Shown: piece after piece, positions 19,109-31,611 of the stretch
Position numbering within the stretch: position 1 is the first letter of the stretch
Layout: each line of letters opens with the position of its first letter
Assembly: GCF_005405585.1 (NCBI RefSeq)
Contig: NZ_BJEQ01000014.1
Coordinates: 1-64,000 of the forward strand
Source of the DNA: Agarivorans sp. Toyoura001
GTDB taxonomy: Bacteria > Pseudomonadota > Gammaproteobacteria > Enterobacterales > Celerinatantimonadaceae
Length of the DNA: 64,000 bases
Direction: 5' to 3'
The notes under the pieces: generated by a model
What the model was told of the DNA's origin: nothing
The model's database searches: none
What the model saw: only the letters and a program-made list of their open reading frames with translations
Made by a program: the position numbers and the translations under genes

Positions 19109-20080
19109 ATGCAATTGGATGCGATAAAAAAGCTGTCTGATCAAGACATGTCTGCAGTAAACGAGTTGATCTTTAAAGAGCTCGAGTCAGATGTTGCTCT
19201 CATTAACCAAATCTCTTTCTATATCGTAAATAGCGGCGGTAAACGAATCCGTCCTTTATTGACGGTATTGACTGCTAGAGCCTTAGGTTACCAACAACAG
19301 CAACACGTAAAGCTAGCCGCTATCATTGAGTTTATCCATACCTCTACCTTGTTACACGACGATGTAGTGGATGAATCCGAGTTGCGCCGCGGCAAAGATA
19401 CTGCGAATGCACGATTTGGTAATGCGGCCAGCGTGTTGGTTGGCGACTTTCTCTATTCTCGCTCCTTTCAGCTAATGACCCAACTGCAAAACCTCAAAGT
19501 AATGGACATTCTGGCTGACGCTACCAATGTCATTGCTGAAGGCGAAGTTTTACAGTTAATCAACTGTAACGACCCCGACACGGACGAGGCACGTTACTTT
19601 GAAGTCATCTACTGTAAAACGGCAAAACTGTTTGAAGCAGCCACGCGTTTAGCCGCTGTGATCGGAGAACAGAGCCCTGAGGTAGAACTCGCCATGCAAG
19701 ACTATGGCAAGTACTTAGGGACAGCCTTCCAAATAATGGATGATGTTCTCGATTACGTGGCAGACCAAGCGGAAATGGGCAAGAACGTGGGTGATGACCT
19801 TGCAGAAGGCAAACCCACCCTTCCGCTTATTTATGCAATGGATAAGGCTGAGCCAGCCGATAAAGCAGTGATCGCCGATGCCATCACTCAAGGTGGTTCA
19901 CGCGATCAGCTAGAGACAATATTGGCCATTTTAGACAAAACCCAAGCCCTAGAGTACTGCAGAGCTCGCGCTGCTGAAGAAGCGCAAAAAGCGATTGATG
20001 CCTTGAGCATCATCGAAGATAGCGAGTATAAGCAAGCCTTAATGAGTTTAGCCAATATTGCCGCAGACCGCGCCGCTTAA
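19109..20080 (+). CDS. ispB: Octaprenyl diphosphate synthase
   Basis: IspB extends farnesyl diphosphate to the C40 side chain of ubiquinone and menaquinone. The two aspartate-rich motifs of trans-prenyl synthases are visible: LLHDDVVDE (about 82-90) and the second DDVLDY (about 210). GGKRIRPLL near residue 45 binds the allylic substrate. Length is 323, as in E. coli. It is divergent from rplU, the conserved arrangement in gammaproteobacteria. Confidence 0.96.
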   Translation: MQLDAIKKLSDQDMSAVNELIFKELESDVALINQISFYIVNSGGKRIRPLLTVLTARALGYQQQQHVKLAAIIEFIHTSTLLHDDVVDESELRRGKDTANARFGNAASVLVGDFLYSRSFQLMTQLQNLKVMDILADATNVIAEGEVLQLINCNDPDTDEARYFEVIYCKTAKLFEAATRLAAVIGEQSPEVELAMQDYGKYLGTAFQIMDDVLDYVADQAEMGKNVGDDLAEGKPTLPLIYAMDKAEPADKAVIADAITQGGSRDQLETILAILDKTQALEYCRARAAEEAQKAIDALSIIEDSEYKQALMSLANIAADRAA

Positions 20081-20098
20081 ACTAAAATAGCTAGACAC

Positions 20099-20127
20099 AA
20101 AAAAGGCTGCCGATGGCAGCCTTTTTT
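20099..20127. terminator. Bidirectional terminator between ispB and purA
   Basis: GGCTGCC (20105-20111) pairs with GGCAGCC (20115-20121) around GAT. It is flanked by six A on the left and six T on the right, so it serves both convergent genes. Confidence 0.92.
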
Positions 20128-20142
20128 ATTGCTCTCGATTAA

Positions 20143-21456
<1,314 letters not shown>

Positions 21457-21525
21457 TTAAAAAGCGATTCTAGCAGAAATCGGACAGTCAAGGGGTGCAA
21501 GTTATACCGATTTTCTATGCCAAGG

Positions 21526-21714
21526 TCAAAGATTAATCACATAGAAGAGTATAATAGAAACACCCACCAAGCTAAGACCAATCTGCCTAATATTGCTCGC
21601 TGGCATTGCTGAAATTAATTTTAGTAGGCGTTTCCAGCGCTTAGGAAATAACAAAGGCCCTAAGCCTTCCATTAGGCATACTAGAGCCAGCGCTAATAAA
21701 ATTGAATCAGTCAT
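21526..21714 (-). CDS. yjeT: DUF2065 small membrane protein, YjeT-like
   Basis: This 62-residue protein has two hydrophobic segments (ILLALALVCLMEGLGPLLF and IGLSLVGVSIILFYVI) with a basic link between, the DUF2065 pattern. It occupies the same hflC-purA slot as E. coli yjeT and aligns from its first Met. Function is unknown. Its ATG directly follows the U-run of the terminator after hflC, and no separate Shine-Dalgarno is visible, which is odd. Confidence 0.85.
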   Translation of the reverse strand: MTDSILLALALVCLMEGLGPLLFPKRWKRLLKLISAMPASNIRQIGLSLVGVSIILFYVINL

Positions 21715-21739
21715 AAAAAAGCCCAGTATAAAACTGGGC
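21715..21739 (-). terminator. Terminator after hflC, abutting the yjeT start codon
   Basis: On the minus strand GCCCAGT and ACTGGGC form a 7-bp stem with a 5-base loop, followed by six U at 21715-21720. The next base begins the yjeT ATG. It should limit read-through from hflKC into yjeT and purA. Confidence 0.8.
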
Positions 21740-21747
21740 CCTCAGTG

Positions 21748-22623
21748 TTATGGTTTCGCAGGTTCTTTCATATAACGGAAGAATTCGCTGTCTGGTTCTA
21801 ATACCATTACGTCTCCGCCATTATCAAAACTGGTGCGATAAGCCATTAAACTACGCCAGAACTTATAGAACTCAGGGTTCTTAGTAAACGCGTCAGCATA
21901 AACTTTAGCAGCGGTAGCATCACCTTCACCACGCATTTCACGTCCACGCTTATCAGCATCAGCCAATAACACGTTTACGCGACGGTCAACATTGGCACGA
22001 ATGATTTCGGCTTGCTCTTGACCTTGCGAACGGTGCTCTTTAGCAACCGCTAAACGCTCTGCTCGCATACGTTGGTAAATACTACTACTTACCTCGTCTG
22101 GTAAGTTTATTTGCTTAATACGTACGTCGGTAACTTCAATACCTATCTCTGAAGAACGCGCCATACGTTTTAAAGCATCTTCCATTACTTGACCACGTTC
22201 ACCAGAAACGATGTCGCGAATAGTACGCGCACCAATCTCGCTACGCAGACCGTTATTGATTTTACGTTTTAATAGTGATTCAGCTTGAATAACCGAACCA
22301 CCAGTCGATAGGTAGAATTGAGAAAAGTCTGCAATTCGCCATTTTACGTAAGAATCAATGATTAAGTCTTTTTTCTCAGAGGTTACAAAGCGGTCTGCAT
22401 TCCCATCAAGGGTTTGAATACGCGCATCCAAAGTACGTACAGAATCAATAAACGGTACTTTAAATTGCAAGCCTGGTGAATAAACCTTGGTATCACCTTC
22501 AGCGGTACGTTTTACTTTACCAAACTGAATAACAATCCCGCGCTCACCTTCTTGAACCACAAATATCGAAGAGTAGCCCACTAACAAGGCTAAAATCACG
22601 CCAAAAATAGCTAACTGTTTCAT
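21748..22623 (-). CDS. hflC: HflC, regulator of FtsH protease
   Basis: HflC forms with HflK a large SPFH-domain cage around the membrane protease FtsH. The 291-residue product has one N-terminal membrane helix (LAIFGVILALLVGYSSIFVV) and a periplasmic SPFH/band-7 domain including VVQEGERGIVIQFGKV. Helical segments near 180-250 carry the conserved AEIIRANVDRRVNVLLADA. Three bases separate it from hflK. Confidence 0.96.
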   Translation of the reverse strand: MKQLAIFGVILALLVGYSSIFVVQEGERGIVIQFGKVKRTAEGDTKVYSPGLQFKVPFIDSVRTLDARIQTLDGNADRFVTSEKKDLIIDSYVKWRIADFSQFYLSTGGSVIQAESLLKRKINNGLRSEIGARTIRDIVSGERGQVMEDALKRMARSSEIGIEVTDVRIKQINLPDEVSSSIYQRMRAERLAVAKEHRSQGQEQAEIIRANVDRRVNVLLADADKRGREMRGEGDATAAKVYADAFTKNPEFYKFWRSLMAYRTSFDNGGDVMVLEPDSEFFRYMKEPAKP

Positions 22624-22626
22624 GGC

Positions 22627-23817
22627 TTAGTTTCTCCCCGAAGTAGTGCGTTCACTGCTTCTAATATTAGAAGATGAAGGACGAGAAGGAATTGAACTGG
22701 CTGGTTCAGAACTAATCGTTGAAGACTTGCTGCTAGAGCTAGACTTGCGCTGATTAGGCTGTTGACCCTGGTCCATTAACTTATCGATAGGTAAATACAA
22801 CATGTTGCTGTTGTTTGACGCATCAATCAACACCTTGTTCGACTTACCATAAATTTCTTCCATCGTTTCTAAATACAAACGGTGGCGAGTTACGTCTGGT
22901 GCAGACTCATATTCAGGCAGTAACAGTTCAAAACGTGCCACTTCACCCTGCGCTCTTAACACAATCTGCTCTTGGTAACCTTGAGCTTCCTGCTCAATAC
23001 GCTGAACTCGACCACGAGCTCGTGGTTCAATTTCACGTTGATAAGCTTCAGCTTCACGAATGAAACGTTGCTCATCTTCTTGGGCAGAAATCGCGTCATC
23101 AAAGGCATCTTTTACTTCTTCCGGCGGGCGAGCCGGTAGGAAGTTAACGTCAACCACTTCGATACCTAAATTGTAAGGTTCGATGATCTTATTCAGTAAC
23201 TCTTCGGTTTCGCTTCTCACTACTTCACGACCGGTTGTTAAAATGTCATCCATCGTTGTATGACCAATAACATAACGCAATGCGCTGTCGGTAGCTTGCG
23301 CCAAACTGTCATCTGGTGCAGTTACGCTAAATAAGTAGTTATGCGGTTGAATAACCTTATATTGAACATCCATTTCAACGCGAACTACGTTCTCGTCTTC
23401 AGTCAACATAAAGCCCGATGCAGGCAATGAACGAATTGCCTCTACATCTACCGGAATAACTTCTTGAACAAAGGTAGCTTTCCAATTAAGACCAGGTCCA
23501 ACAGGACCCGCTTCCGCATCGTACTTACCAAAAGTAAGCTTAACGCCTTGTTCAGCTTCTTTAATGGTGTAGAAACCACTTGCTACCCAAATAACGGCCA
23601 AGATCACTAGCACAACAGCAATACCAAAGCCGCTAACACCGCCGCCACCGCCAACTGATGGTTTCTTGCCGCCGCCAAAGATACCGCCAAACTTACGAGT
23701 AAGTTTGGTGATCACTTCATCTAAATCAGGGGGACCCTGATTTCCATTTTTATTGTTATTGCCCCAAGGGTCACGGTCACCGCCGCCACCTTTGTTGCCA
23801 GGCTCATTCCAGGCCAT
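22627..23817 (-). CDS. hflK: HflK, regulator of FtsH protease
   Basis: HflK is the partner of HflC. The start MAWNEPGNKGGGGDRDPWG is the standard HflK N-terminus. A membrane helix (about 66-86) and an SPFH domain with EAEQGVKLTFGKYD follow. The C-terminal tail (about 350-396) is unusually serine-rich and low in complexity. Length 396 is somewhat less than E. coli HflK (419). It lies between hflX and hflC as in E. coli. Confidence 0.96.
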   Translation of the reverse strand: MAWNEPGNKGGGGDRDPWGNNNKNGNQGPPDLDEVITKLTRKFGGIFGGGKKPSVGGGGGVSGFGIAVVLVILAVIWVASGFYTIKEAEQGVKLTFGKYDAEAGPVGPGLNWKATFVQEVIPVDVEAIRSLPASGFMLTEDENVVRVEMDVQYKVIQPHNYLFSVTAPDDSLAQATDSALRYVIGHTTMDDILTTGREVVRSETEELLNKIIEPYNLGIEVVDVNFLPARPPEEVKDAFDDAISAQEDEQRFIREAEAYQREIEPRARGRVQRIEQEAQGYQEQIVLRAQGEVARFELLLPEYESAPDVTRHRLYLETMEEIYGKSNKVLIDASNNSNMLYLPIDKLMDQGQQPNQRKSSSSSKSSTISSEPASSIPSRPSSSNIRSSERTTSGRN

Positions 23818-23845
23818 CTGTGTCTCCAGAAGTTAAAGTTAATGC

Positions 23846-25138
23846 CTACTCACATTGAGCAATAAAACTTTCTAAATTATGGTCAAATTGCTTATCCAAC
23901 CGCTGCCAAGCAATAGCATCTAATCGAATATCAACAACGATATTTCCTTCATCGTCTAAGCGTTCACCTGCTACGCAGTCTAACTGATATAGACGACTAC
24001 GCAAGCGACCTTCGCTTGGTGGTAAACGCAAAGTGTGGTTAACCATTTCACCAACTAAACGTTCGCTGATTGCCTTGTATAAAAGTGGCAACCCTTCTCC
24101 CGTTAACGCTGATACCCACACTTTTTGGGGTAAACCTTCTTCATCACGCTCTATGCGTGGTGCCATATCGGGATGCTGGTCAACTTTGTTGAATACCTGC
24201 AAAAATGGGATTTCTCCCGCACCGATCTCTTCTAATACTACCTCAACCTGTTCGATATTCTCAGCCATTCTTTCATCACTACAATCAATCACATGTAATA
24301 ATAGTTGAGCTTCTCTTGTTTCGGTTAAAGTCGCTTTAAATGCTGCGACTAAATCATGAGGAAGGTGGCGAATAAAGCCTACCGTATCAGCAAGAATTAC
24401 CTTGCCTACGTCCTCAATGTCTATTTTTCTTAAGGTTGGGTCCAACGTTGCAAACAATTGGTCAGCAGCATATACCTTGGATTCGGTGATTTGATTAAAC
24501 AATGTGGATTTACCCGCATTGGTATAACCCGCTAACGAAACCGTGGGTAATTCTGCGCGCTGCCTGGCTCTGCGCCCTTGCTCTCGCTGTTTACCTACTT
24601 TCTCTAAACGCTGTTGAATTTGTTTAATACGCGCCCGAAGTAAACGGCGATCTGTTTCTAGTTGCGTTTCACCTGGCCCACGTAAGCCAATCCCACCTTT
24701 TTGTCTTTCTAGGTGAGTCCAGCCGCGAATCAGTCGAGATGACATATGCCGTAACTGCGCCAGTTCTACCTGTAACTTACCTTCGTGGGTACGTGCGCGT
24801 TGAGCAAATATGTCTAATATGAGGGTTGTACGATCAAGTACCCGAGCCTCACAGAGCATTTCTAGATTTCGCTCTTGTGCTGGCGATAAAGCGTGATTAA
24901 AAATAATCACATCCGCTTGGGCACTTTTAACACATTCGGCAATTTCTTCAGCTTTACCCGCACCCACAAAATATTTGGGATGAGGGGAAACTCGGCTACC
25001 GGTGATGGTAGCAACTGCGTTAACGCCTGCAGAACTGACTAACATCTTCAGTTCTTGCAGGTCTTCTCGCTCATCTTCGTCATTAAAGTTTACATGGACT
25101 AAGATGGCTTGTTCACCTGCTTCATAACGGTCAAACAA
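23846..25138 (-). CDS. hflX: Ribosome-splitting GTPase HflX
   Basis: HflX splits stalled or hibernating 70S ribosomes. The N-terminal HflX domain with VGAGKAEEI, the RGPGETQLETDRR linker and the G domain motifs GYTNAGKSTLFN, LFATLDPT, ADTVGFI and FNKVD are visible in its 430 residues. The start is TTG 25138 (MFDRYEAGEQ), with GGAG eight bases upstream, inside the hfq-hflX gap of about 50 bases. The order miaA-hfq-hflX-hflK-hflC is conserved. Confidence 0.96.
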   Translation of the reverse strand: MFDRYEAGEQAILVHVNFNDEDEREDLQELKMLVSSAGVNAVATITGSRVSPHPKYFVGAGKAEEIAECVKSAQADVIIFNHALSPAQERNLEMLCEARVLDRTTLILDIFAQRARTHEGKLQVELAQLRHMSSRLIRGWTHLERQKGGIGLRGPGETQLETDRRLLRARIKQIQQRLEKVGKQREQGRRARQRAELPTVSLAGYTNAGKSTLFNQITESKVYAADQLFATLDPTLRKIDIEDVGKVILADTVGFIRHLPHDLVAAFKATLTETREAQLLLHVIDCSDERMAENIEQVEVVLEEIGAGEIPFLQVFNKVDQHPDMAPRIERDEEGLPQKVWVSALTGEGLPLLYKAISERLVGEMVNHTLRLPPSEGRLRSRLYQLDCVAGERLDDEGNIVVDIRLDAIAWQRLDKQFDHNLESFIAQCE

Positions 25139-25188
25139 GCTTTTCTACTCCTTGGTAGTCACCAAGGCTAAGGTGCCTTCGCAATATT

Positions 25189-25455
<267 letters not shown>

Positions 25456-25523
25456 TTATTAATTAATTGGCACAGATCAAATTCGATTATATACCACTAA
25501 GTTGGAGCCTTATAGCGACATTT

Positions 25524-26450
25524 TCAAGTATCACTTAGCGATTTAGTAATAATTTTGTTGTTTTCCGGGTTTGCGCTTTCTAACCAGGTCAACGATGACC
25601 ACGATTTTAACCAGTTCATTTGCTTCTTGGCTAACTGCCTGGTGGCTACAACGCCGCGAAAAACCATTTCATCGTAATCTATTTCACCACTGAGGTATTG
25701 CCACATTTGGCGATACCCAACGCTACGCATTGAGGGTAAGCTTAAATCCAAATCTCCTCTTTGCATCAGCGCTTTGACCTCAGCTTCGAAACCAAGTTCA
25801 AGCATTATTGTAAATCGTTGTTCAATGAGACTGTGCAACTGCGCTTTTTCTTTCGGCACAATAGCAAATTGATGCACTTTAAATGGCAATTCAGGCAGTG
25901 GCTGCTGATTAATCTCGGTTAAAGATTTCCCCCTCAGTCGGTAAACTTCAATTGCGCGCAGCAAACGTTGGTGATCATTAACGCTAATTCTGGCCGCACT
26001 TACTGGGTCAAAACCTGCTAGTTGCTGATGCAAAAGCTCCCAAGAGCCTAATGCAGCTTCTTGTTGAATTTGTTCGCGTAACAACGGATTTGCTTCAGGT
26101 AAATCAGCAATGCCTTCCACTAGAGCTTTAAAATACAACATGGTTCCCCCCACCAATAAGGGGATGTTACCGCGCTGATGAATCTCACTGATTTTTGCTA
26201 ACGCATCTTTACGAAAGTCTGCTGCAGAATACACCGCAGTAGGGTCGCAAATATCAATTAAAGCATGAGGCGCCAAGGCTTGCTCTTTTGCAGTTGGTTT
26301 AGCGGTGCCAATATCCATTCCACGATAGATTAGCGCGGAATCGACACTGATTAACTCAAAACCTTGTTGTTGATGAAGCTCAATAGCTAGCGCGGTTTTG
26401 CCCGACGCCGTTGGCCCCATCAACGTAACAACCGGTAATGTATTACTCAT
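25524..26450 (-). CDS. miaA: tRNA dimethylallyltransferase MiaA
   Basis: MiaA adds a dimethylallyl group to A37 of tRNAs reading codons that start with U. The P-loop GPTASGKT, the [16 protein letters not shown] substrate motif and the [11 protein letters not shown] segment are present. The frame opens at TTG 26456 (MPMSN), but ATG 26450 overlaps the mutL stop (ATGAGTAA) and is the likely start, giving 308 residues. It sits between mutL and hfq as in E. coli. Confidence 0.96.
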   Translation of the reverse strand: MSNTLPVVTLMGPTASGKTALAIELHQQQGFELISVDSALIYRGMDIGTAKPTAKEQALAPHALIDICDPTAVYSAADFRKDALAKISEIHQRGNIPLLVGGTMLYFKALVEGIADLPEANPLLREQIQQEAALGSWELLHQQLAGFDPVSAARISVNDHQRLLRAIEVYRLRGKSLTEINQQPLPELPFKVHQFAIVPKEKAQLHSLIEQRFTIMLELGFEAEVKALMQRGDLDLSLPSMRSVGYRQMWQYLSGEIDYDEMVFRGVVATRQLAKKQMNWLKSWSSLTWLESANPENNKIITKSLSDT

Positions 26451-28281
26451 TGGCAAACCCCGCGATACAAGGAGATAAATCCACTAGTCGCCAAAATGTA
26501 CTCGGTAGCTCATCGGCATAAATCTGTTGTAAGCCCTGACAACACTCTACTGCCTGCTGCCAAGCAAAATCATTAGGTTTGTTTTGCAGTTTGATCAAAC
26601 CACTTAACAAAGCCTCTGGTTGTTGCCATTCGCTATCAGGTAATTGGCTCATCGCCAACAACAAGCTAGGTATCAACAAGGCAAAATCCACTTTTCTGAA
26701 TAGCTTGGGTACTTGAGCAACAATTAGCTGTTGCTTGTTTACTAAGTTAAAACTAAAACCTAAACGACGCAGTGAATCGTTTTGTTGTTTAACTAAATTG
26801 AGTAAATCTGGCTCAATATTTAGCTTTAGTGGCAATAACAGCGGAACACTATCTAAACCTTGCTGCCATTGCTCTAACGCCTGCTTAAACGCTAAATGCT
26901 GCTGGCTTGCCCACACATCAATCATCACAAGTTGCTGTTGGTGGCGAGCCAATAAGTAGCCATTAGCTTCTAAATGCAGCGGGTATAGTACTGACTCAGC
27001 CGCAGGCTTTACAGCCGGTGAAGCTGAGTTGGATGTAAAACTAGCGCTGGTATTTAGCCATTGATTGTTCGCATTTAGCTCTTGAACGCTAGGCGGCTCT
27101 GCACGATGTAAATTAGATTGGTAAGCATGACGATTATCTCCGCCCGTGCTGACACTTGTTGGTGACGACGCCCGTGGAGCGGGTGTTGCGGTGTAGCCAT
27201 GAGAAACACTTGGCGTAGAAAAATCATTATCACTTGTTTCATTCGTCCAGTGAGAATATAGCTCTGCGGTTTGATTGGCTTGAGGAATTTTGCTTAAGGC
27301 CGATCCCAATACTTGAACAATATAGTCATGCACCAAACGAGCTTGATGAAATCGCACTTCGTGCTTAGCGGGATGAACATTTACATCGACTTGGTCTAAA
27401 GGCAGCTCTAAATACAAAACATAACAAGCATGCTGGTCATCACCCAGATACGGCGCGAAAGCTTGGCGAATTGCGTGTTGTAGTAGCTTGTCACGCATCA
27501 TTCGACCATTTACATAAAAGTACTGCTGGTCGTTTTGGGCGCGAGCCACTTCAGGTAAACCCAACCAGCCATGTAAACGTAGCTGATCATGTTGATTGTC
27601 TAGATGCAAACAATGGTGAGTAAATGGCACACCCAAAACAGTACTTACTCGCTTTAACTGCTTATAGAGCTCTTTAGAAATACGGTATTGGCGAATCAAT
27701 TTACCATTGTGTTTTAAGCTTACCGCCACATCAAAACGGCTCAAGGCTAAGCGCTTTAACAACTCATCGATATGAGAAAATTCGGTCTTTTCGGTGCGCA
27801 AAAACTTACGTCGTGCGGGCGTATTAAAAAACAAGTCTAATACTTCTACAGAACTGCCCACCGGGTGAGCACAGGGCTGCAAGCTTACCTGCATGTCTCG
27901 ACCGGCAGCTTGCGCCTGCCAAGCCTGTTCTTGCTCTAAAGTGCGCGAACTTAAACTCAAGCGCGATACCGAGCTAATACTGGCTAGCGCTTCACCACGA
28001 AAACCTAGCGTTGCAATGGCACTTAAATCATCAAGGCTGTCTATTTTACTGGTAGCGTGACGACTTAATGCAAGACTTAACTCGTCTTTTACAATGCCTG
28101 AACCGTTGTCTCGAATAAGAATGCGTTTAGCGCCGCCTTTATCTATTTCTATATCGATACGAGTGGCACCGGCATCCAAGCAGTTTTCAATCAGCTCTTT
28201 AACCACTGACGCCGGGCGCTCAACCACTTCACCTGCGGCTATTTGGTTAGCCAACTGCGCGGGCAGTATTTGAATAGCCAT
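26443..28281 (-). CDS. mutL: DNA mismatch repair protein MutL
   Basis: MutL is the ATPase linking MutS to MutH and UvrD in mismatch repair. The GHKL ATPase motifs are visible: [20 protein letters not shown] and [11 protein letters not shown], followed by the [11 protein letters not shown] segment near 320. A variable, Ser/Pro-rich linker (about 345-430) leads to the C-terminal dimerisation domain. No endonuclease DQHAxxE motif is seen, consistent with a MutH-dependent system. It starts immediately after the amiB stop codon (TAAATG). Confidence 0.97.
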   Translation of the reverse strand: MAIQILPAQLANQIAAGEVVERPASVVKELIENCLDAGATRIDIEIDKGGAKRILIRDNGSGIVKDELSLALSRHATSKIDSLDDLSAIATLGFRGEALASISSVSRLSLSSRTLEQEQAWQAQAAGRDMQVSLQPCAHPVGSSVEVLDLFFNTPARRKFLRTEKTEFSHIDELLKRLALSRFDVAVSLKHNGKLIRQYRISKELYKQLKRVSTVLGVPFTHHCLHLDNQHDQLRLHGWLGLPEVARAQNDQQYFYVNGRMMRDKLLQHAIRQAFAPYLGDDQHACYVLYLELPLDQVDVNVHPAKHEVRFHQARLVHDYIVQVLGSALSKIPQANQTAELYSHWTNETSDNDFSTPSVSHGYTATPAPRASSPTSVSTGGDNRHAYQSNLHRAEPPSVQELNANNQWLNTSASFTSNSASPAVKPAAESVLYPLHLEANGYLLARHQQQLVMIDVWASQQHLAFKQALEQWQQGLDSVPLLLPLKLNIEPDLLNLVKQQNDSLRRLGFSFNLVNKQQLIVAQVPKLFRKVDFALLIPSLLLAMSQLPDSEWQQPEALLSGLIKLQNKPNDFAWQQAVECCQGLQQIYADELPSTFWRLVDLSPCIAGFANE

Positions 28282-29631
28282 TTAACTGTTAGGAATGGTC
28301 AGCACTTGACCAACTTTTAAAGTATTAGAAGATAGTTTATTGGCTTTTTTCAAGCCTGCCACACTGGTGTTGTAACGTGCAGCTAATACCGACAAAGACT
28401 CACCTTTTTTCACGGTGTGTTTTCTCACCCCGTAGGTTTGCGCATACAGCGTCCCGGCAAGAGGCTTGGCACGGTAATGGGCTTTAATACCTTTAACCAC
28501 GGCTTTAGCAATGCGCTCTTGATGATTGCCAGTTTTAAGCAGCTTCTCTTCGTTATGGTTGGTAATAAAGCCAGCCTCTACCAAGATAGAAGGAATATCA
28601 GGAGACTTAAGCACCGCTAAGCTTGCATGTTCAGGGCGCTTCTTATGCAAACTAGTTACCTTACCCAGCTCACTCAATACTTTTTTGGCCACCTCGTAGG
28701 CGGTATTCATCGAGTAGTCCATCTGCATATCAATTAATGCAAAGTTAAGGTGGGCATCATTTTCTACACTGCCCATTACCTCGCCTACTCCGCCTAGCAA
28801 ATCTGACTCAGCTTCGTGATCTTCTAAATGTCGGCCTACTTCACTTTTAGCTCGGCGAGTAGACACCACCCAAACAGACGCGCCTTTAGGTTGTGAAGAG
28901 GTAAAGCCATCAGCATGAATAGAGACTAAAAAGTCTGCTTTATTTTTGCGGGCAATTTGCGAGCGTTTATTCAGATTAACAAAGTAATCGCCTTCGCGAA
29001 CTAACACCGCTTTTAGGCCTTTTTCTTGATTAATCAAACGCTGAGCGCGCTTAGCAATCGCTAAAGTAATGTTTTTCTCGTAGGTTCTACGGTTACCAAT
29101 AGCACCAGGGTCTTCGCCACCATGGCCTGCATCAATCGCAATAATGATGTCCCTATTTCCCGCTAACTGCTGTTGGTTTTTCGCTTTGGATATTTGCTGC
29201 TGTTTTTTCTTGGTTTGAGCTGTACCTACTTTGTCTGGTAAATCAATCACTAAGCGGTGGCCGTAGTTGCCGGTAGGTTTTAACGCAAAGATAGTAGGGT
29301 TAACCGCCTGACTAAGCTCAATGACTAAACGGTAATCACCTTTCGCCTTTGGAGTACTGGCTCGAATTTTATTAACCAATGAGCCCGATAATTCTACCTT
29401 ACTTAGCTCAGCCAGCATTTTGCTGTTTTCTAAATCCAGTACCAAACGATTCGGCGTGGTGAGGTTGAAGTGTTTAAATTCAGGAGCGCCCGACAAGTCT
29501 AATACAATACGCGTATTATCCGGGCTGCTCCACACTCGTACCCCAGATACATTTGCATTAGCCATCGCTAAGCCGCATACAAAATACAAAAATAAGCCCA
29601 TCCAAGGGCTCAATTTAAGGCTATGCACCAT
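28282..29631 (-). CDS. amiB: Periplasmic N-acetylmuramoyl-L-alanine amidase (AmiB-like)
   Basis: AmiB-type amidases cut septal peptidoglycan during cell separation after activation by EnvC/NlpD. The 449-residue protein has a signal peptide, an AMIN domain (about 28-130), a linker rich in Lys/Gln, and an amidase_3 catalytic domain with zinc residues in [12 protein letters not shown], the E of RRTYEKN, SIHAD and the catalytic E in VEAGFITN. One C-terminal LysM domain follows ([16 protein letters not shown]). The start overlaps the tsaE end by 11 bases. Confidence 0.95.
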   Translation of the reverse strand: MVHSLKLSPWMGLFLYFVCGLAMANANVSGVRVWSSPDNTRIVLDLSGAPEFKHFNLTTPNRLVLDLENSKMLAELSKVELSGSLVNKIRASTPKAKGDYRLVIELSQAVNPTIFALKPTGNYGHRLVIDLPDKVGTAQTKKKQQQISKAKNQQQLAGNRDIIIAIDAGHGGEDPGAIGNRRTYEKNITLAIAKRAQRLINQEKGLKAVLVREGDYFVNLNKRSQIARKNKADFLVSIHADGFTSSQPKGASVWVVSTRRAKSEVGRHLEDHEAESDLLGGVGEVMGSVENDAHLNFALIDMQMDYSMNTAYEVAKKVLSELGKVTSLHKKRPEHASLAVLKSPDIPSILVEAGFITNHNEEKLLKTGNHQERIAKAVVKGIKAHYRAKPLAGTLYAQTYGVRKHTVKKGESLSVLAARYNTSVAGLKKANKLSSNTLKVGQVLTIPNS

Positions 29632-30091
29632 GTTTACTTAACCACTCCACAATCTCTATTCCTTGCTCACTAAAAGCTTTTACTACGGCGCTGCGTTGCT
29701 CTCCGCGGTAGACCAGCTCAACCTGCAAATCTGCCTCAGGCAAAAAGCCTTGTCCTTTTTCTGGCCACTCCACCAAACATAGACAGTCGTCGGCAAAATA
29801 ATCTCGAATGCCAATAAACTCTAACTCTTCAGGGTCGGCCAAGCGATACAAATCAAAGTGATTAACCCGCCAAGTATCTAGTTGATAAGGTTCCACCAAA
29901 GTGTAAGTGGGACTTTTCACCTTACCTTTGTGCCCTTTTCCTTGAATAAAACCTCGAGTAAGGGTGGTTTTACCCGCGCCAAGCTCGCCCTCTAAGTAAA
30001 TAACACTTGCTTTCTGGCAGGCTTTTGCCAGTAACTCACCTAAAGCAACGGTTGCATCTGCGTCGTTTAGTTCAATTTGCCACGTTTTCAT
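29621..30091 (-). CDS. tsaE: tRNA threonylcarbamoyladenosine biosynthesis ATPase TsaE
   Basis: TsaE is the small ATPase that resets the TsaBD complex making t6A37 in tRNA. The P-loop [23 protein letters not shown] and LVEWPEKG motifs are clear in the 156 residues. It overlaps nnr by one base (TAATG) and amiB by 11, so the three are translationally linked. Confidence 0.96.
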   Translation of the reverse strand: MKTWQIELNDADATVALGELLAKACQKASVIYLEGELGAGKTTLTRGFIQGKGHKGKVKSPTYTLVEPYQLDTWRVNHFDLYRLADPEELEFIGIRDYFADDCLCLVEWPEKGQGFLPEADLQVELVYRGEQRSAVVKAFSEQGIEIVEWLSKHGA

Positions 30092-31611
30092 TACAGTTCT
30101 GGATTCACTAATTGTCTTATATAAGGCATCAAGTCTGAGGCTAACATGCCTCTCTCGCCTTGCGCTGCGGCTAGATCTCCAGCCATTCCATGAATACTCA
30201 CCCCAAGGCAGGCGATATCAAATAACGAATGCTGCACTGCAAATTGGGCCATTAAGCCGCCGATTATACCAGACAAAACATCTCCCATCCCACCAGATGC
30301 CATGCCTGGATTACCAACATTACAAATTTTTACTTTGCCGTCATTCCCAGCAATGATGGTTCCAGCACCTTTAAGCACACAAACGCCGCCAAAAGCTTGC
30401 TGGATATGGCGTGCAGCTGCAATTCTATCACCCTCAATATCTTCCACAGAGCAAGCTAACAGTCTCGCAGCTTCACCAGGGTGTGGAGTCAAAACCCAAT
30501 CATTTCGACGCAGCGGCGCTAGTGCTAAAAGATTAAGCCCGTCGGCATCAACCAAACAATGTACAGTTTGCTTAAAGGTTTCAGTTAGCAGCAATTTTGC
30601 CCATTGATCTTGGCCGAGCCCTGGGCCTATCACGACACAGCGGGCTGGCTTCAGTGATTCAGCCAACGGCTTTGTGTGTTCAAGCCCTATACCCGCTACC
30701 ATTAATTCAGGGCGACCAGCGCTAACGACTGGTGAATTATCAGGGTGAGTGAATACATTGACCAAACCAGCACCGGCTCGCAAGCTGGCTTCGGCGGCCA
30801 TGCGAATAGCCCCTGGCATGCCTTTTTTTCCGCCCACCACAGCCAACTGGCCAAATTGTCCTTTATGTGCTGTTTTAGAACGGCGCTGCAGCATTTGAGT
30901 TAATTCGCTCACCTCAACCCGCGAAACATCACTTACATTATATTTATCAAATTGTTGGTCAATGCCCAAACCAGCAAATACCAACTCACCGACATATTCC
31001 GCTGCATGGCCGGTAAACAAACCTTGTTTGGCGGCAATAAAGGTAATGGTGGCATTCGCTTTAATAACTGCGCCTAAGTTGCGACCAGTATTGGCACACA
31101 AACCTGAGGGTAAATCTAAACTCAACACTGGCGCTGTAGCGAGGTTAACCTTGGCAAATAAGTCACATAAAGGCTGGCGAAGCGAGCCAGTGATACCGGT
31201 ACCTAACACACCATCAATAATCACATCGCACTGCCAGTCAAGCTCATCCAATGTCTCAAGCTTACCGCCAGCAGTTACCCAAGCTTCTTTTGCCGCACCA
31301 GCTTCACTGGGCTTGCCTGTTGTGCTACCAAGATCAATCACTTGAACTTGCTGACCAGACTGTTTCGCTAAACGAGCAACTACGTAAGCATCGCCACCAT
31401 TGTTGCCGCCACCCGCTAAAACCAATAGTTTTTGCGCACCTGGCCAAGCACTCTGCAAATAATCAAAAGCGGCTTGTCCAGCCCGCTCCATCAGCAGTGA
31501 CAAGCTGATACCTAACTTATCGGCAATCACGGCCTCTTGGCTTTTCACTACTTCGGCGCGCCATAAAGTCTGTGGTAAACTGTAAGAAAATAAATCGTGC
31601 TTTTGAGCCAT
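30091..31611 (-). CDS. nnr: Bifunctional NAD(P)H-hydrate epimerase/dehydratase
   Basis: This enzyme repairs hydrated NAD(P)H: the N-terminal YjeF_N epimerase domain and the C-terminal ADP-dependent dehydratase are fused. The epimerase shows [17 protein letters not shown], and the dehydratase shows [26 protein letters not shown] and [19 protein letters not shown] 31617 and ATG 31611 are both possible; 31611 is used because it gives MAQKHDL. Either way the start codon overlaps that of divergent queG. Confidence 0.95.
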   Translation of the reverse strand: MAQKHDLFSYSLPQTLWRAEVVKSQEAVIADKLGISLSLLMERAGQAAFDYLQSAWPGAQKLLVLAGGGNNGGDAYVVARLAKQSGQQVQVIDLGSTTGKPSEAGAAKEAWVTAGGKLETLDELDWQCDVIIDGVLGTGITGSLRQPLCDLFAKVNLATAPVLSLDLPSGLCANTGRNLGAVIKANATITFIAAKQGLFTGHAAEYVGELVFAGLGIDQQFDKYNVSDVSRVEVSELTQMLQRRSKTAHKGQFGQLAVVGGKKGMPGAIRMAAEASLRAGAGLVNVFTHPDNSPVVSAGRPELMVAGIGLEHTKPLAESLKPARCVVIGPGLGQDQWAKLLLTETFKQTVHCLVDADGLNLLALAPLRRNDWVLTPHPGEAARLLACSVEDIEGDRIAAARHIQQAFGGVCVLKGAGTIIAGNDGKVKICNVGNPGMASGGMGDVLSGIIGGLMAQFAVQHSLFDIACLGVSIHGMAGDLAAAQGERGMLASDLMPYIRQLVNPEL

